Below are positions 9,680 to 23,113 of a stretch of 45,266 nucleotides of DNA, piece after piece. The notes under the pieces are model-generated. The model saw nothing but the letters and a program-made list of their open reading frames with translations. It had not been told where the DNA came from and did no database searches. A program made the position numbers and the translations under genes. This DNA comes from Chloroflexota bacterium (GTDB lineage: Bacteria; Chloroflexota; Limnocylindria; Limnocylindrales; CSP1-4): NCBI GenBank assembly GCA_919901745.1, contig CAKKPP010000009.1, positions 1 to 45,266 on the forward strand. The letters run 5' to 3'. The number at the start of each line of letters is the position of its first letter. Positions within the stretch are counted from its first letter, which is position 1.

Positions 9680-10519
9680 TCACGTCCACAGCGACGGTCG
9701 CCAGCGATCCGTCCCTGCCCTCCGCTTCTGGCGGTCCATTTCGGCGAGAATCAGGAGGCTTTCAAGCCCCGTCTCCACGCATCCTGCCTCTGCGGCGGCC
9801 ATGACCTCCCCCGTCGGGAAGTCTCCCGTGAAGCGTTGCGCGTAGACCGCGCAGACGACTCCCGCTCGACTCCCGGCCAGGCCGGCCAGGACGAAAACCG
9901 CCGAAGCCTCCATCTCGAAGTTCATGACCCGCTGGCGAGCCATGTCTTCGGCGAGGTCAGGGTAGCGGATGGGAAGCTGCGGGATGGGGCGCCCTTGCGC
10001 ACCGAAGAACCCCGGAGCCGTCGCCGTCACCCCAACGTGATACCGATGCCCGAGCCGAGCCGCCGCCTCGACGAGCGCCGCGACCGCCTCGTAGTCGGCC
10101 ACCGCGGGATACCCGTCACTGACGTAGAAGCTCGTCGTCGCCTCGAGCCGGACCGCACCGGTCGAGATGACGAGGTCCCCGGCGGCCATCTCCGGTTGGA
10201 GACCACCGCAGGAGCCGACCCGGATGAACGTCGGCCGTTCCGTGATCGCCAGGATCTCCGCAATCACGATCTCGACGTTGTCCGTGCCGATCCCCGTGGA
10301 AACAATCGACACTCGCTCGCCGCGATACGTCCCGGTGATCGTCGAGAACTCCCGGTGCCGACGCTCCACCTCGATGGATTCGAGGCGTGCGCCAATCCGG
10401 GCGGTTCGATCGGGGTCACCGGGGAGGAGGATGTACTCGGCCAGTTCGCCTGGACCGAGATCGATGTGGTACTGCCGGTCTCCGACAGGGAGTGCGACGC
10501 GGTGGTCCGCGTTCGGCAA
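9680..10519 (-). CDS. Nucleoside phosphorylase, uridine-phosphorylase type
   Basis: 279 residues. Family: PNP/UDP phosphorylases, which split nucleosides with phosphate to free base and ribose-1-phosphate (salvage). Visible: LPGDPDRTARI (phosphate site), REFSTITGTYRGERVSIVST then GIGTDNVEI, RVGSCGGLQPEMAAGDLVIS, SFYVSDGYPAVADYE, and the purine/pyrimidine and ribose-site motif VMNFEMEASAVF. The overall pattern is closest to E. coli Udp. The start is TTG 10519, the only possible one, because a stop lies six codons upstream in frame; the ribosome site is weak. Exact substrate (uridine, thymidine or purine) is not certain. Confidence 0.85.
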   Translation of the reverse strand: MPNADHRVALPVGDRQYHIDLGPGELAEYILLPGDPDRTARIGARLESIEVERRHREFSTITGTYRGERVSIVSTGIGTDNVEIVIAEILAITERPTFIRVGSCGGLQPEMAAGDLVISTGAVRLEATTSFYVSDGYPAVADYEAVAALVEAAARLGHRYHVGVTATAPGFFGAQGRPIPQLPIRYPDLAEDMARQRVMNFEMEASAVFVLAGLAGSRAGVVCAVYAQRFTGDFPTGEVMAAAEAGCVETGLESLLILAEMDRQKRRAGTDRWRPSLWT

Positions 10520-10703
10520 GACCTCTTCCCTCGCTCATCGTGCGTGCTTCGCTGGCGCGAAACTCGGCCGAGGATAGCCCCGCCCTCTCGTGAGCGTCAA
10601 GCACGGCCACGCACGAGTCGAACGGGGGCGCGGGATCGGGGCCCGCACGGAGACCTTGCACGAGAGCCCGCACGACGCCTGGAGTGGGGCCGCGATCCTC
10701 GAG

Positions 10704-10727
10704 GCGGGGCCGTTGCGCGGGCCCCGC
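10704..10727 (-). terminator. Hairpin directly after the lamin-tail surface protein gene
   Basis: GCGGGGCC at 10704-10711 and GGCCCCGC at 10720-10727 form an 8-bp stem with an eight-base loop, immediately beyond the stop at 10728. No T-run. The remainder of 10520-10703 holds no gene I can support; a TATCCT -10-like site for the phosphorylase is on the minus strand near 10575. Confidence 0.5.
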
Positions 10728-13700
10728 TCACGGCACGCGACCCGGCATGTCGGCGACTGCGGCGAGGCGAGCCGCGACGCGCACGGCCAGGCGCCGGCGA
10801 GCAACTTCTCGCCGGACGAGGGCCACCCCCAGCGACAGGAGGGTGATCAGCACGGCGCCGGCGACCCCGAGCGCGCCATCGGGAGCCAGCCCAAGCGCCG
10901 CGGCGAGGCTCAGCGGCCGCGCATCGCCTGGGGTTTCGTTGTGATCCGCACCGGCAGCGGTGTGGGCGCCGCCGCCGCGGGTGTCTGCTCCGGTGCCCGA
11001 CGCAAGCGCGACGGGCTGACCCAGCGAACCGATCCGCGCGACGCCGCCGGGATCGTCGACGCTGATGCCGAGTTTCCCATCTCCGAGGGGCACGACGGTC
11101 CCCACGACGTTGATCGCGTCACCGCGCTCGAGGAAGCCGGCGAGCTCCCGGGCAGCACCCTCGAGGCGGATCGTCGCCACCGCCGTTCCGTCGTCGATGT
11201 CCACCAGACCGTCAGTCGAGCGAACCACGATGCCGCCCACCCGGACGAGGCGATCCATCCAGTCGGACAGCCCGCCGAGATCGACGACCGGGACGGCGGG
11301 CGGTGCGTCCACCGCTGAACGGCCCGCGTTGCCACCGCGTGAGGCGGTGATACCGCGGCTGACGGCCGAGCGCCCGGCCGAACCGGCTGAAGTCGAGCCG
11401 GGCTCGCCGGGCCCGAGCGCAACATCGGTGGAGAGTCGCGGAACGATGGCAAACCGACGGTCGGTGGCCGTCGGGTAGGGCCGCCGTACGATCCCCACGA
11501 TCGTGGCCCGACGACCCTTCACGAGCGCGGTCGACGGGATCCCTGAACCGGCCTGGCCGACCACGGCGACGCGGACGCCGTTGACGAGCAATTCCGCACG
11601 CCATCGGTCGCCGAGACGGACGACCTCGAGGATCGTGCCGCTGGCTCGGACGACGCGCCATTCGACGGCCGCGGTCGGCGCCCCGGTCAGCGCCAGCGGT
11701 GCCGGGGCCGCGCCAACTCCGAGCACGGCCAGCGTCGTGGCCCGCAGTCGCGGGGCGCCGTAGGCGAGGCCCAGCTCGCCGCCGGCACGAACCAGCGACC
11801 CGATCCGGGGCGCCGGCTCGGACGCCGGCAGGAGGACTTCGATCGCGGCCGTCCCGTCGTCGATGACGATCCGGCGGCCGGTTGCATCGAGGAGCAGCGG
11901 CCCGATCGTGACCACGCCCCGGAGGGTCGCCTCCCCCTCGCCTCGGCGGAGCGCTTCGACAATCGCGATGGTCGGAACTCCGTCCGCGCCGGCTCCGTCG
12001 CCGGAAGCGCCGTCCCCCGGCCCCGCCGACGTGCCCTGCGCCGGCACGCCGTCCAGGGCCACGACGTCGCGGGAGTCGCGGACCCAGATCCGGTATCCAT
12101 CGAGGGCATCCTTGCGGGACGCTCGCTGCCCGACGACGCCCGTCACCCGAACCCGGGCACCCGCGGGGAGGCGCGCAGGATCGATCCCGGCCGAAGCATC
12201 GGCCATCACCCGGAACCGGGCGCCGCTGTCGTCGTCCAGCGCGATCGACAGGTCGCCGCTCGTGGCCCGCGTCGGTGCGGCCACAACGACGCCGTCAATG
12301 GCGACGAGCCGCCCCTCCGTCCGCTCGCCGAGATCAACCGCCGTCACCTCGAACGGGTCGGGCAACGTGGCGGTGCCGAGGACGCCCAGCCCGCCGGTCG
12401 AGAGCCGAAGCTCGAGCTGGCCGTACGGGTCCGCGAGCCGGCCCGTCACGATGACGCGCGTCCCGCGCGGGGGTCCCGTCATGCCGTCGGCCAGCCGAAT
12501 GACGATCCCCACGCCCGTGTCGTCCGCGATCACCGACAACGGCGGGAGACCCAGACGACCGGGTTCGGCGAGCACCACACCGAGGACGGTGACGGCGTTC
12601 CCGATGGGAAGGGTCCGCGCGATGGCAATGCTGATCGGCGTCGCCGTCGGTGCCGGGGTCACCGTCGGGACAGGTGTCGGAGCAGCTGTCGGGGCGGGTG
12701 TCGGGGCGGATGTCGCCGAGGAACTCGGCGACGGCGTGGGCGCGCTCGTCGGACCCGGCGTCGCGGACGGGCTTGGTGATGGTGATGGCGCCTCCACGAC
12801 CAGGTCGTCGGGGCGCGCGACGTAGAGCCGATACCCGGCGGTTTCGGTCCCGCTGGAGTCGCGCTGGCCGAGTGGGCCAATCGCGTCGACGCGCGCGCCG
12901 GACGGAATCAGGCGTCCCCCGAGGGCGACCGGCAGGATGATCGCGCGCGCCGGCCCGGTGCCGTCGTCGATCAGTACACCGGTGCCGTCCGCATAGCTCG
13001 TGGAGGCACCGACCGTGACGCCGGCGACGCGCGTCCGCCGGCCCTCGCCCGCCTCGCCAAGCTCACCGGTCGCACGTGCGATGGGATCGGGCAGGACCGT
13101 GCTCCCGAGGGCGACGACGTCGGCCAGCGCAACCCGCAGCGTGCGCTGCGCGTACCGGTCGTCGATCGTGCCGGCGGCCCGGACAAGGGTGCCGGCCGGC
13201 CAGCCCTCGGTCGCCGTCTCGCTGAGATAGAGGGCGATGCCCCCGGTTGCGTCCTCGACGAAGGCGGATCGCCCGTCCTCCAGGGCGTCAAGGGCTGTGG
13301 TGAGGACCCCGACGATGGTTGCAGCCGTGCCGTTCGGCAGTGCTCGGGCCTCCGCGATCGGCATGGCCGCCGGAGATGGTGACGGTGACGGCGGCGGCCC
13401 GAGCGATGGCGACGGAGAAGGCGATGGAGAACCCGTCGGCGACGGCGTGTCGGTTGGGTCCGGTGTCGGCGACGGCGTGTCGGTTGGGTCCGGTGTCGGC
13501 GACGGACTGGGGATGGTCGTCGGCGACGGGGTTGGACCGGGGCTCGGCACGGGGGTTTCACTCGGCGATGGCTGCGGGCCCGGCCCTGGGCTCGCGGTCG
13601 TCTCCGGGCTCGGGCTTGCCGACGGACCGGGCGTCACACTCGACGAGGGTTCCGGTGATGGGCTCGACGTGGGCCATGGGCTCGACGTCGGGTCCGGACT

Positions 13701-14447
13701 CCACGTCGGTTGCGCAGTCGGCGAGGGCGCGGCGCTCGGCGTCGAGGTGACCGATGGGGTCGGGAACGGGCTGGGCGAGGGCGTGGGCGAGGGCGTGGGC
13801 GAGGCGCCCGGCGCAGGGATCGGAGGCGCGGCGAGGCCCTGCGGTGACGGCGTCGAGATCGCGAAATCCACTGCATTGTCGTTCGTGTCGATGCCATTGC
13901 CGTCTGAACCGCCGGGGCGGCGCTCGATGCTGGACCGGGCAGGCGGTGCGATCGCCGCGGCCCCTTCCACGAACGGGTTCGTGGCATCGCCCCAGCCCAC
14001 GGCGTCGATGGGGGCGCCACCGATCGGCCGGAGCACGAGTGCCCCACCGGTAGCCGCGAACCCGCCGGAGTACGTCGCATCGGCAACGGATGCGTGAACC
14101 CCCAGGCTGTTTGCGATCAGGAATCGCCGCCCAGGCTCAAGGGCCGTTGGCGCAGGCCAGGTCGCCTTGCGGGTCACGGTGCCTCCGGTCGAGGTGACGT
14201 AGGCCAGCTCGAGACCGACCAGGTCGACCGTCGCGGCTCCCTGGTTGGCGATTTCGACAAATTCGTCGGACGCCGACGCGCCGCCCGTCTGAATCTCGGA
14301 GATCACGAGGCTCGACACGGGCCAGGTGACGACGGCAACCAGCGGCTGGGGCGTCGGCGCCTCGGCCGACACTCCGGCAAGAACCCCGGTCCCGAACCCC
14401 AGGACGAGGACCAGCGCGGCAAGTGCCGCGCTTCGAGCGCGCTCCAT
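10728..14447 (-). CDS. Large membrane-anchored surface protein: lamin-tail domain, Pro/Ser/Thr stalk and OB-like repeats
   Basis: 1239 residues with a signal peptide (about 1-25: [19 protein letters not shown]). A lamin-tail domain follows at about 45-160 ([20 protein letters not shown]...), then a Pro/Ser/Thr/Asp stalk at about 215-355 of [20 protein letters not shown] repeats. Several OB-like modules follow; the recognisable repeated phrase is [13 protein letters not shown] / [12 protein letters not shown] / [12 protein letters not shown] followed by a strand with DD(G/T)TG. A second Thr/Pro linker lies near 560-610. A single transmembrane helix ([18 protein letters not shown]) and a basic tail end the protein. 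Lamin-tail plus OB repeats occur in extracellular nucleases of the ExeM type, but no nuclease domain is seen here. Likely an envelope-tethered exoprotein; ligand unknown. GGAGG precedes the ATG. Confidence 0.8.
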   Translation of the reverse strand: MERARSAALAALVLVLGFGTGVLAGVSAEAPTPQPLVAVVTWPVSSLVISEIQTGGASASDEFVEIANQGAATVDLVGLELAYVTSTGGTVTRKATWPAPTALEPGRRFLIANSLGVHASVADATYSGGFAATGGALVLRPIGGAPIDAVGWGDATNPFVEGAAAIAPPARSSIERRPGGSDGNGIDTNDNAVDFAISTPSPQGLAAPPIPAPGASPTPSPTPSPSPFPTPSVTSTPSAAPSPTAQPTWSPDPTSSPWPTSSPSPEPSSSVTPGPSASPSPETTASPGPGPQPSPSETPVPSPGPTPSPTTIPSPSPTPDPTDTPSPTPDPTDTPSPTGSPSPSPSPSLGPPPSPSPSPAAMPIAEARALPNGTAATIVGVLTTALDALEDGRSAFVEDATGGIALYLSETATEGWPAGTLVRAAGTIDDRYAQRTLRVALADVVALGSTVLPDPIARATGELGEAGEGRRTRVAGVTVGASTSYADGTGVLIDDGTGPARAIILPVALGGRLIPSGARVDAIGPLGQRDSSGTETAGYRLYVARPDDLVVEAPSPSPSPSATPGPTSAPTPSPSSSATSAPTPAPTAAPTPVPTVTPAPTATPISIAIARTLPIGNAVTVLGVVLAEPGRLGLPPLSVIADDTGVGIVIRLADGMTGPPRGTRVIVTGRLADPYGQLELRLSTGGLGVLGTATLPDPFEVTAVDLGERTEGRLVAIDGVVVAAPTRATSGDLSIALDDDSGARFRVMADASAGIDPARLPAGARVRVTGVVGQRASRKDALDGYRIWVRDSRDVVALDGVPAQGTSAGPGDGASGDGAGADGVPTIAIVEALRRGEGEATLRGVVTIGPLLLDATGRRIVIDDGTAAIEVLLPASEPAPRIGSLVRAGGELGLAYGAPRLRATTLAVLGVGAAPAPLALTGAPTAAVEWRVVRASGTILEVVRLGDRWRAELLVNGVRVAVVGQAGSGIPSTALVKGRRATIVGIVRRPYPTATDRRFAIVPRLSTDVALGPGEPGSTSAGSAGRSAVSRGITASRGGNAGRSAVDAPPAVPVVDLGGLSDWMDRLVRVGGIVVRSTDGLVDIDDGTAVATIRLEGAARELAGFLERGDAINVVGTVVPLGDGKLGISVDDPGGVARIGSLGQPVALASGTGADTRGGGAHTAAGADHNETPGDARPLSLAAALGLAPDGALGVAGAVLITLLSLGVALVRREVARRRLAVRVAARLAAVADMPGRVP
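13441..13500. repeat. Two exact 30-bp tandem copies in the stalk-coding region
   Basis: Copies at 13441-13470 and 13471-13500 are identical and in frame, encoding ten residues each of the [10 protein letters not shown] type on the minus strand. Surrounding stalk sequence is a degenerate version of the same six-base theme. Confidence 0.85.
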
Positions 14448-14664
14448 GTTTCGACCTCCGCGGCAGGCGGCCTGATGCCCCTGGCGGATGGGCCGGTCCG
14501 TTGTATCGGGCGAGACTCAACGCCGGCGTATCCACGGCGTATCCACGGCGTGTCCGGATCGCTGCGGGGATGTGCCGGCTTCACGGCGGCCGTTTCGCGT
14601 AGGATGCGGGGGCGGCAGGGCGGAGCCGTGACCCAGGATCCGGCCCGTCAGGACAGGAGGAACC

Positions 14665-15359
14665 GTGGCCCGCGCCAAACGAACCGATCGCGCCGAGGCG
14701 CGCCGCCGCAATCGGGAGGCAGCCAGGACCGGCGCCGAAGTCGACGCAGCCGGTCAGGCCGATGAGCGATCCACGGCGGCCAGCAGCCGTTCGACGGCCC
14801 CACAGCGCCCGGGGATTCGCGCCGCCTTTCGTGAGTCGTTCCGCCCCCTGAACATTCGCGAGGACCTTGCGGCGCTGCCCCGGTTGATCGTCCATCGGTC
14901 GGTCTTCGTCCCGATCGCGTTCACCGTCGGCACGGCGGTCCTGTTCCTTGCGATCGGGCCATCCGGTTCGCCCACCCCGGCAACCCCGGGGACGGTCCAG
15001 GTGCCGATCGAGCAGATCATCGCGACGTTCCTGTTCCAGTACTTCGTCGCCACGCCGCCCGTCGGGGCGGTGTTCCTCGCGGGCTTCCTGGCGCCGCGGG
15101 CGGGCTGGTTGACCGGCTTGATCGCGGGCATCGTTGCCGCGACCACACTCACCGTGATGATGCTCTCGGGCAAGTTCGGCGCCCTGCCGGCGAGTCAGGC
15201 CTCCGAGCTGGCCGTCGTGGCGTTCCTGCTCTCACCGTCGGCCGGTGTCGTGTTCGGCGGCGCGGCCGCCTGGTATCGGCGGTTCCTCATGCTGACCAAT
15301 CCGAATCGAAATCGCCGACCGCAGCCTGGCAAGGCCTCCCGGACGAGCTCGCGCCGCCG

Positions 15360-15363
<4 letters not shown>
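14665..15363 (+). CDS. Integral membrane protein of unknown function
   Basis: 232 residues from GTG 14665, with AGGAGG seven bases upstream deciding the start. Residues 1-50 are highly basic/hydrophilic (MARAKRTDRAEARRRNREAA), then about four transmembrane helices: VFVPIAFTVGTAVLFLAIG, IIATFLFQYFVATPPVGAVF, LTGLIAGIVAATTLTVMMLS and ELAVVAFLLSPSAGVVFGGA, ending in an Arg-rich tail. I do not recognise the family. It converges on dnaE2 with a four-base overlap of the two stops (15360-15363). The stretch 14448-14664 holds an 11-bp doublet (GGCGTATCCAC, near 14527) and a TAGGAT -10-like site at 14600. Confidence 0.75.
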
Positions 15364-20060
<4,697 letters not shown>

Positions 20061-20119
20061 GGGCGATGTCCGATTCGGGCGATCAGGGGGCCTTTCAAGT
20101 GGGCGCGCCGGGGTCGCCT

Positions 20120-20149
20120 AGTATCGAACGCTTGTTCTATCTACGTCAA
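20120..20149 (-). promoter_or_regulatory. SOS-regulated dnaE2 promoter with LexA box
   Basis: On the minus strand: TTGACG (20144-20149), 18 bases, then GATACT (20120-20125). The spacer contains GAAC-GCTT-GTTC (20126-20137 on plus), a perfect GAAC-N4-GTTC LexA box of the Gram-positive/actinobacterial type. Predicted start near 20113, 53 bases before dnaE2. LexA binding in the spacer would block polymerase. The flanks (TATCGAAC...GTTCTA) are identical to those of the imuA box at 24085. Confidence 0.85.
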
Positions 20150-20219
20150 GGACTTCGCGGCGGGGGACCGCCGAGGGTTCCCGACGCAACATCGCCGGGA
20201 CGTCCGGCGTCTCAGCGGC

Positions 20220-20348
20220 ATGCGATCAACCCTCCAGGCGACGGCCCTCGCCACGATTCGGACCCTGGGCCTTGTCCTGCTGGCGATACTGCTCATCCTC
20301 GTCGTTCTCCCGCAGCTCCTCGCCGCCCAGGCCGCCACGGCGGTCTGA
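20220..20348 (+). CDS. 42-residue single-pass membrane peptide
   Basis: From ATG 20220: MRSTLQATALATIRTLGLVL then a run of Leu/Ile/Val and a short polar end, stopping at 20346-20348. One strong transmembrane helix covers residues 14-35. No recognisable family and no strong ribosome-binding site. It is divergent from dnaE2 and the LexA box lies 83 bases upstream, so DNA-damage control is possible but unproven. A transcription hairpin follows at 20449. It may equally be a non-coding stretch that happens to be hydrophobic. Confidence 0.4.
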   Translation: MRSTLQATALATIRTLGLVLLAILLILVVLPQLLAAQAATAV

Positions 20349-20448
20349 TCCTTCCCATCGTGCTCGGCCGATGACGAGACCCTCGGCGACCATCTGGTCC
20401 ATCCGGACGTCGACCGCCCGGAGCACCTGGTGAGCAGGCACTCCGGCC

Positions 20449-20483
20449 CAGGACCCCGTCGCGCTGGGGGCGACGGGGTCCTG
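20449..20483 (+). terminator. Perfect 14-bp hairpin
   Basis: CAGGACCCCGTCGC at 20449-20462 pairs exactly with 20470-20483 around a seven-base loop (GCTGGGG). It stands 100 bases after the small membrane ORF. No T-run, as for the other hairpins in this window. Confidence 0.65.
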
Positions 20484-20505
20484 CCATGTTCGAACCGGCC
20501 AGCCG

Positions 20506-20583
20506 GACGCGGTCTGGCGGCGCGACCCACCGACGCGGCCTGGCGGCATGACCCGCCGACGCGGTCTGGCGGCGCGACCCGCC
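20506..20583. repeat. 26-bp tandem repeat, three copies
   Basis: Unit begins GACGCGGTCTGGCGGCGCGA; copies at 20506-20531, 20532-20557 and 20558-20583, differing at one to four positions. It is in non-coding sequence between the hairpin and the lipoprotein gene, with a period not divisible by three. It ends 28 bases before the GTG start at 20612. Confidence 0.85.
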
Positions 20584-20611
20584 GATCCCCACCCGCCAGT
20601 ACGATGCGCAG

Positions 20612-21139
20612 GTGACGCCACTCCGACGGCGGGCCCGGATGGGGTCCCTGCCCGCAACGCTGGCCTCCGCGGCAATCTTCGTGGCTGCGTGCGGCGTCTC
20701 CGCCAGTCCACCTCCGGCACCACCGGGCGCCTCGCTGCAACCGGCCGCCGCGTCACCGACCGCTGCCGCGCCAACGACGCCTGCGGCAAGCGGCGAGAAG
20801 CTTCCGATGCAGACCGACACCTCGTGGGGACGGATCTGGGATGCGCTGCCGGAGGGGTTCCCGCTTCCTGCGGAATTCCAGGCTGCGGAGACCAGGGGCG
20901 GTCCGGCGAGCGCGACCATGGATGTGCCGGGCAGCGTGGCCGCCACCGTGGCATTCCTGCAATCGGAGCTCGAGATCGCCGGGTTTCGCACCGAATCGCT
21001 GTCCGGTCCGCTCGAGGACGGCAGCCAGGTCCTCGAGTCGCTCGGTGAGGGCGGCTGCCGGGTCCGATCGTCCGTTGCGCCGCTTGGTTCGGCCACCATC
21101 CTGACCGTGCTGTACGGCGCCGCGTGCCCGTTCCCGTAG
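20612..21139 (+). CDS. Predicted lipoprotein, unknown function
   Basis: 175 residues from GTG 20612. Signal peptide with lipobox: residues 11-27, SLPATLASAAIFVAACG, with Cys at 26 as the expected lipidation site. An Ala/Pro/Thr-rich linker (about 28-60) follows, then a ~110-residue globular part with DALPEGFPLPAEFQAAE and VAFLQSELEIAGFRTESLSG, and two Cys (about 149 and 172) that could pair. A TACGAT -10-like hexamer at 20600-20605 would start transcription at the GTG itself, implying a leaderless message (inference). Family not recognised. It lies between the two SOS operons without an obvious LexA box of its own. Confidence 0.7.
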   Translation: MTPLRRRARMGSLPATLASAAIFVAACGVSASPPPAPPGASLQPAAASPTAAAPTTPAASGEKLPMQTDTSWGRIWDALPEGFPLPAEFQAAETRGGPASATMDVPGSVAATVAFLQSELEIAGFRTESLSGPLEDGSQVLESLGEGGCRVRSSVAPLGSATILTVLYGAACPFP

Positions 21140-21370
21140 CCGGGGATTCGCCGGATCGAACCGCGGATTCGCGGTGCCAACGGCGCCGGACCGCTGCCCA
21201 GGTGCCGAGCGGCCGGTCGACGCGACGCGTCGTTTCGACCGTATTGTCAATCTGATTTGCGTCCGCCCACGGAACATATGGGCGACGACGCACGTCAAAC
21301 GATTCGCAGCTACAATCTCGTCACCGTCGACCCAGGCAGTTGGCGGGACATCGGTTCTTGGGGGTCTGTT

Positions 21371-21472
21371 GTGCAGACGGCACGTCCGCGGGATTTCGGG
21401 GCACTCGCCCTTGTCGTGGGTCTGTTTCTGATCCTGTTCATCCTGACGCTGGTCATCCCCGGCACACGCTGA
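21371..21472 (+). CDS. 33-residue single-pass membrane peptide
   Basis: From GTG 21371: MQTARPRDFGALALVVGLFL then ILFILTLVIPGTR. One transmembrane helix, positive N-side. A GGGGG run at 21360-21364 lies six bases before the GTG. A TACAAT -10-like site at 21311-21316 precedes it. In-frame codons upstream (ATG 21278) would give 64 residues, but their sequence is not convincing. Function unknown. Confidence 0.4.
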   Translation: MQTARPRDFGALALVVGLFLILFILTLVIPGTR

Positions 21473-21542
21473 CGCGGCGCCGACAGGGGCGCAGGGACGA
21501 CATCGGTCTTGGGGAAACGGGGGCGGCTCAAACGGGGGCGGC

Positions 21543-21791
21543 TCAATCGTAGAGCCGCTCCAGATGCCATGTCCCATTCGTCCGGTCGAGATAGACGAGC
21601 GCCAGCCACCGCCGGCCGACGACCTTGACGTAGTCGCGATCGATCGGCTGCCGCCACCACGACTCCTCGATTCGCCAGCGATTGCAAACCTCCACCGGCT
21701 CGCGCCGACCGTCCCAACGGATGGCAACCAGGCGCCCGGCGGGATCGAATTCCACGTCGATCGCCGGGTGTTCGCGGAGGAGCCGGGTCAT
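21543..21791 (-). CDS. Small protein coupled to imuB (DUF6504-like)
   Basis: 82 residues from ATG 21791, which overlaps the imuB stop (21788-21791). MTRLLREHPAIDVEFDPAGR, RIEESWWRQPIDRDYVKVVG and LVYLDRTNGTWHLERLYD show a compact, Trp/Tyr-rich beta fold. Small proteins of this kind are regularly encoded next to imuB or dnaE2 in high-GC bacteria (family knowledge). Their role is unknown; an accessory mutasome or regulatory function is inferred from the coupling. The frame is also open upstream through imuB for 320 codons, but that part is out-of-frame imuB sequence, not a gene. Confidence 0.75.
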   Translation of the reverse strand: MTRLLREHPAIDVEFDPAGRLVAIRWDGRREPVEVCNRWRIEESWWRQPIDRDYVKVVGRRWLALVYLDRTNGTWHLERLYD

Positions 21792-23113
21792 CGAATCGCT
21801 CCCGACCCGCTGTCGCCGCTCGATACCGACCGCCAGCGCCAGCGATGCTCGGGCAGCGGCGCCTCCGGGTCGGCCAGTTCGACCCGGCGGATCACCTCTT
21901 CGCCGAACGTCATCGCCAGCCGGGCCAGCTGCCACCCGAGCCGGGCGCCACGCGCTGCCTGCGGCACGAACAGCTGGAGTTGCTGCCCGGCGGCCGGCTC
22001 GGCGCCGGCCAGCTCCAGCTCCAGGCGCGCGACCGCGGCCGGGGGCGGCATCCGTTCCAGTCGGGCGAAGAGCAGGCGCTCGATCGCCTCCGCGTCTGCG
22101 GTGGGCTCGGGAAACCGCTGCTCCAGCTCCATCTGCGACGGCGTCCCACGAACGGCGAAGGCCAGGTCCAACTCCAGGCTGAGCCGCGCCCGGGTCGCAG
22201 CCAGGCCGCGCCCCGTGAGCTGGGCGCCGAGAGCGGTCGCGACCCGTCGAAGGACGAAACGGACGGCCTCGAGCTCGGAGACCGCGGGCTCGATCGGGAG
22301 GGCCAGGACGACTCGCTCCGGCATCCGCCGCGGCCGGAACGGTTCGAGTTCCTCGCCCCGGGCTCGCGAGTGGATCCGGGCGCCCTCCTCGCCGAAGCGG
22401 GCGACGAGCGCGGTGCGAGCCAGCCCGGCAACTGCGCCGATCCGACGCAACCCGAACCGGGCCAACCTGGCGCGGATGTCCTGATCCGGGGTGAGCAAAC
22501 CTGCCGGCAGCGGGGCGAGGAATGCAGCCTCCGCGCCGAGTTCCGATCCGGACGTCGCCTCCTCTGCGCCGACCGCACCGACCGCACCGACCGTGTCGAC
22601 GGCGTCGACGGCGACGAGCGCGCCCGGTACCGCCAGGCCGGCCGCGACCGTGGCCGCGAACCGGGTCCCGGCGATCCCCGCCCGGGGCGGCCCCGGGAGG
22701 ATCGGCCGGAGGGCGGCCACCAGGCGCTCGACGAGGACCGGCTCCGGACCCCACAGCGGCTCGAGGCCGTCGATCTGAACCTCGATCAGGCCGAACGCGG
22801 CGTCGCCGGGGTCCACCACGCCGGCCAGACCGGGGCTGAAGGCGGCAAGGGTCTCGAAGGCGGCCTCGACGGCCGCCCGATCAAGCTCCGCAGCCGGATC
22901 GAGGAAGGTCGCCTCGGGGGCCAGCCGGTGGGCCGCCCCGAGCGGGATCCCGCGCCGGACCCCGAGCGCGCGCGCCGCCGGATCCGCGTCGAGCACCGTC
23001 CCGTTCGTCCAGGGCTGGCCGCCGAGGACGATCGGGCCCGGCGGGAACGAGCCGGAGCGGTGTCGGGCGAGATCGAGGAGGAGGTGGGGCCAGTAGAGGT
23101 GGAGGCGTCGCAT
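21788..23113 (-). CDS. imuB: ImuB, non-catalytic Y-family polymerase paralogue of the SOS mutasome
   Basis: 441 residues, starting MRRLHLYWPHLLLDLARHRS at ATG 23113, where Y-family homology begins. Y-family order: palm-like start (with Tyr/Leu in place of the metal-binding Asp-x-Asp of DinB), QPWTNGTVLDADPAARALGV (finger), GPPRAGIAGTRFAATVAAGL, then the HhH (LARFGLRRIGAVAGLARTAL) and the little-finger region RVVLALPIEPAVSELEAVRF. Missing catalytic Asp residues fit ImuB, the hub that links ImuA, DnaE2 and the clamp (family knowledge). A Val/Asp/Ala-rich insert (AVDAVDTVGAVGAVGAEEA) interrupts the protein near 165-185. It overlaps imuA by 233 bases and the small downstream gene by four. Confidence 0.88.
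   Translation of the reverse strand: MRRLHLYWPHLLLDLARHRSGSFPPGPIVLGGQPWTNGTVLDADPAARALGVRRGIPLGAAHRLAPEATFLDPAAELDRAAVEAAFETLAAFSPGLAGVVDPGDAAFGLIEVQIDGLEPLWGPEPVLVERLVAALRPILPGPPRAGIAGTRFAATVAAGLAVPGALVAVDAVDTVGAVGAVGAEEATSGSELGAEAAFLAPLPAGLLTPDQDIRARLARFGLRRIGAVAGLARTALVARFGEEGARIHSRARGEELEPFRPRRMPERVVLALPIEPAVSELEAVRFVLRRVATALGAQLTGRGLAATRARLSLELDLAFAVRGTPSQMELEQRFPEPTADAEAIERLLFARLERMPPPAAVARLELELAGAEPAAGQQLQLFVPQAARGARLGWQLARLAMTFGEEVIRRVELADPEAPLPEHRWRWRSVSSGDSGSGAIR

Noticed and set aside
13237..14097. Plus-strand Gly/Asp-rich 286-codon frame
   Set aside because: Antisense to the Pro/Ser/Thr stalk of the lamin-tail surface protein, whose signal peptide, domains and membrane anchor are coherent.
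20226..21293. Minus-strand 355-codon frame across the lipoprotein gene
   Set aside because: Arg/Pro-rich and running through the 26-bp repeat and the hairpin. The plus-strand lipoprotein has a proper signal peptide and lipobox.
21792..22754. Minus-strand 5' extension of the small imuB-linked gene (403 codons in total)
   Set aside because: The upstream part is imuB sequence read in another frame. Only the portion from ATG 21791, coupled to the imuB stop, looks like a protein.
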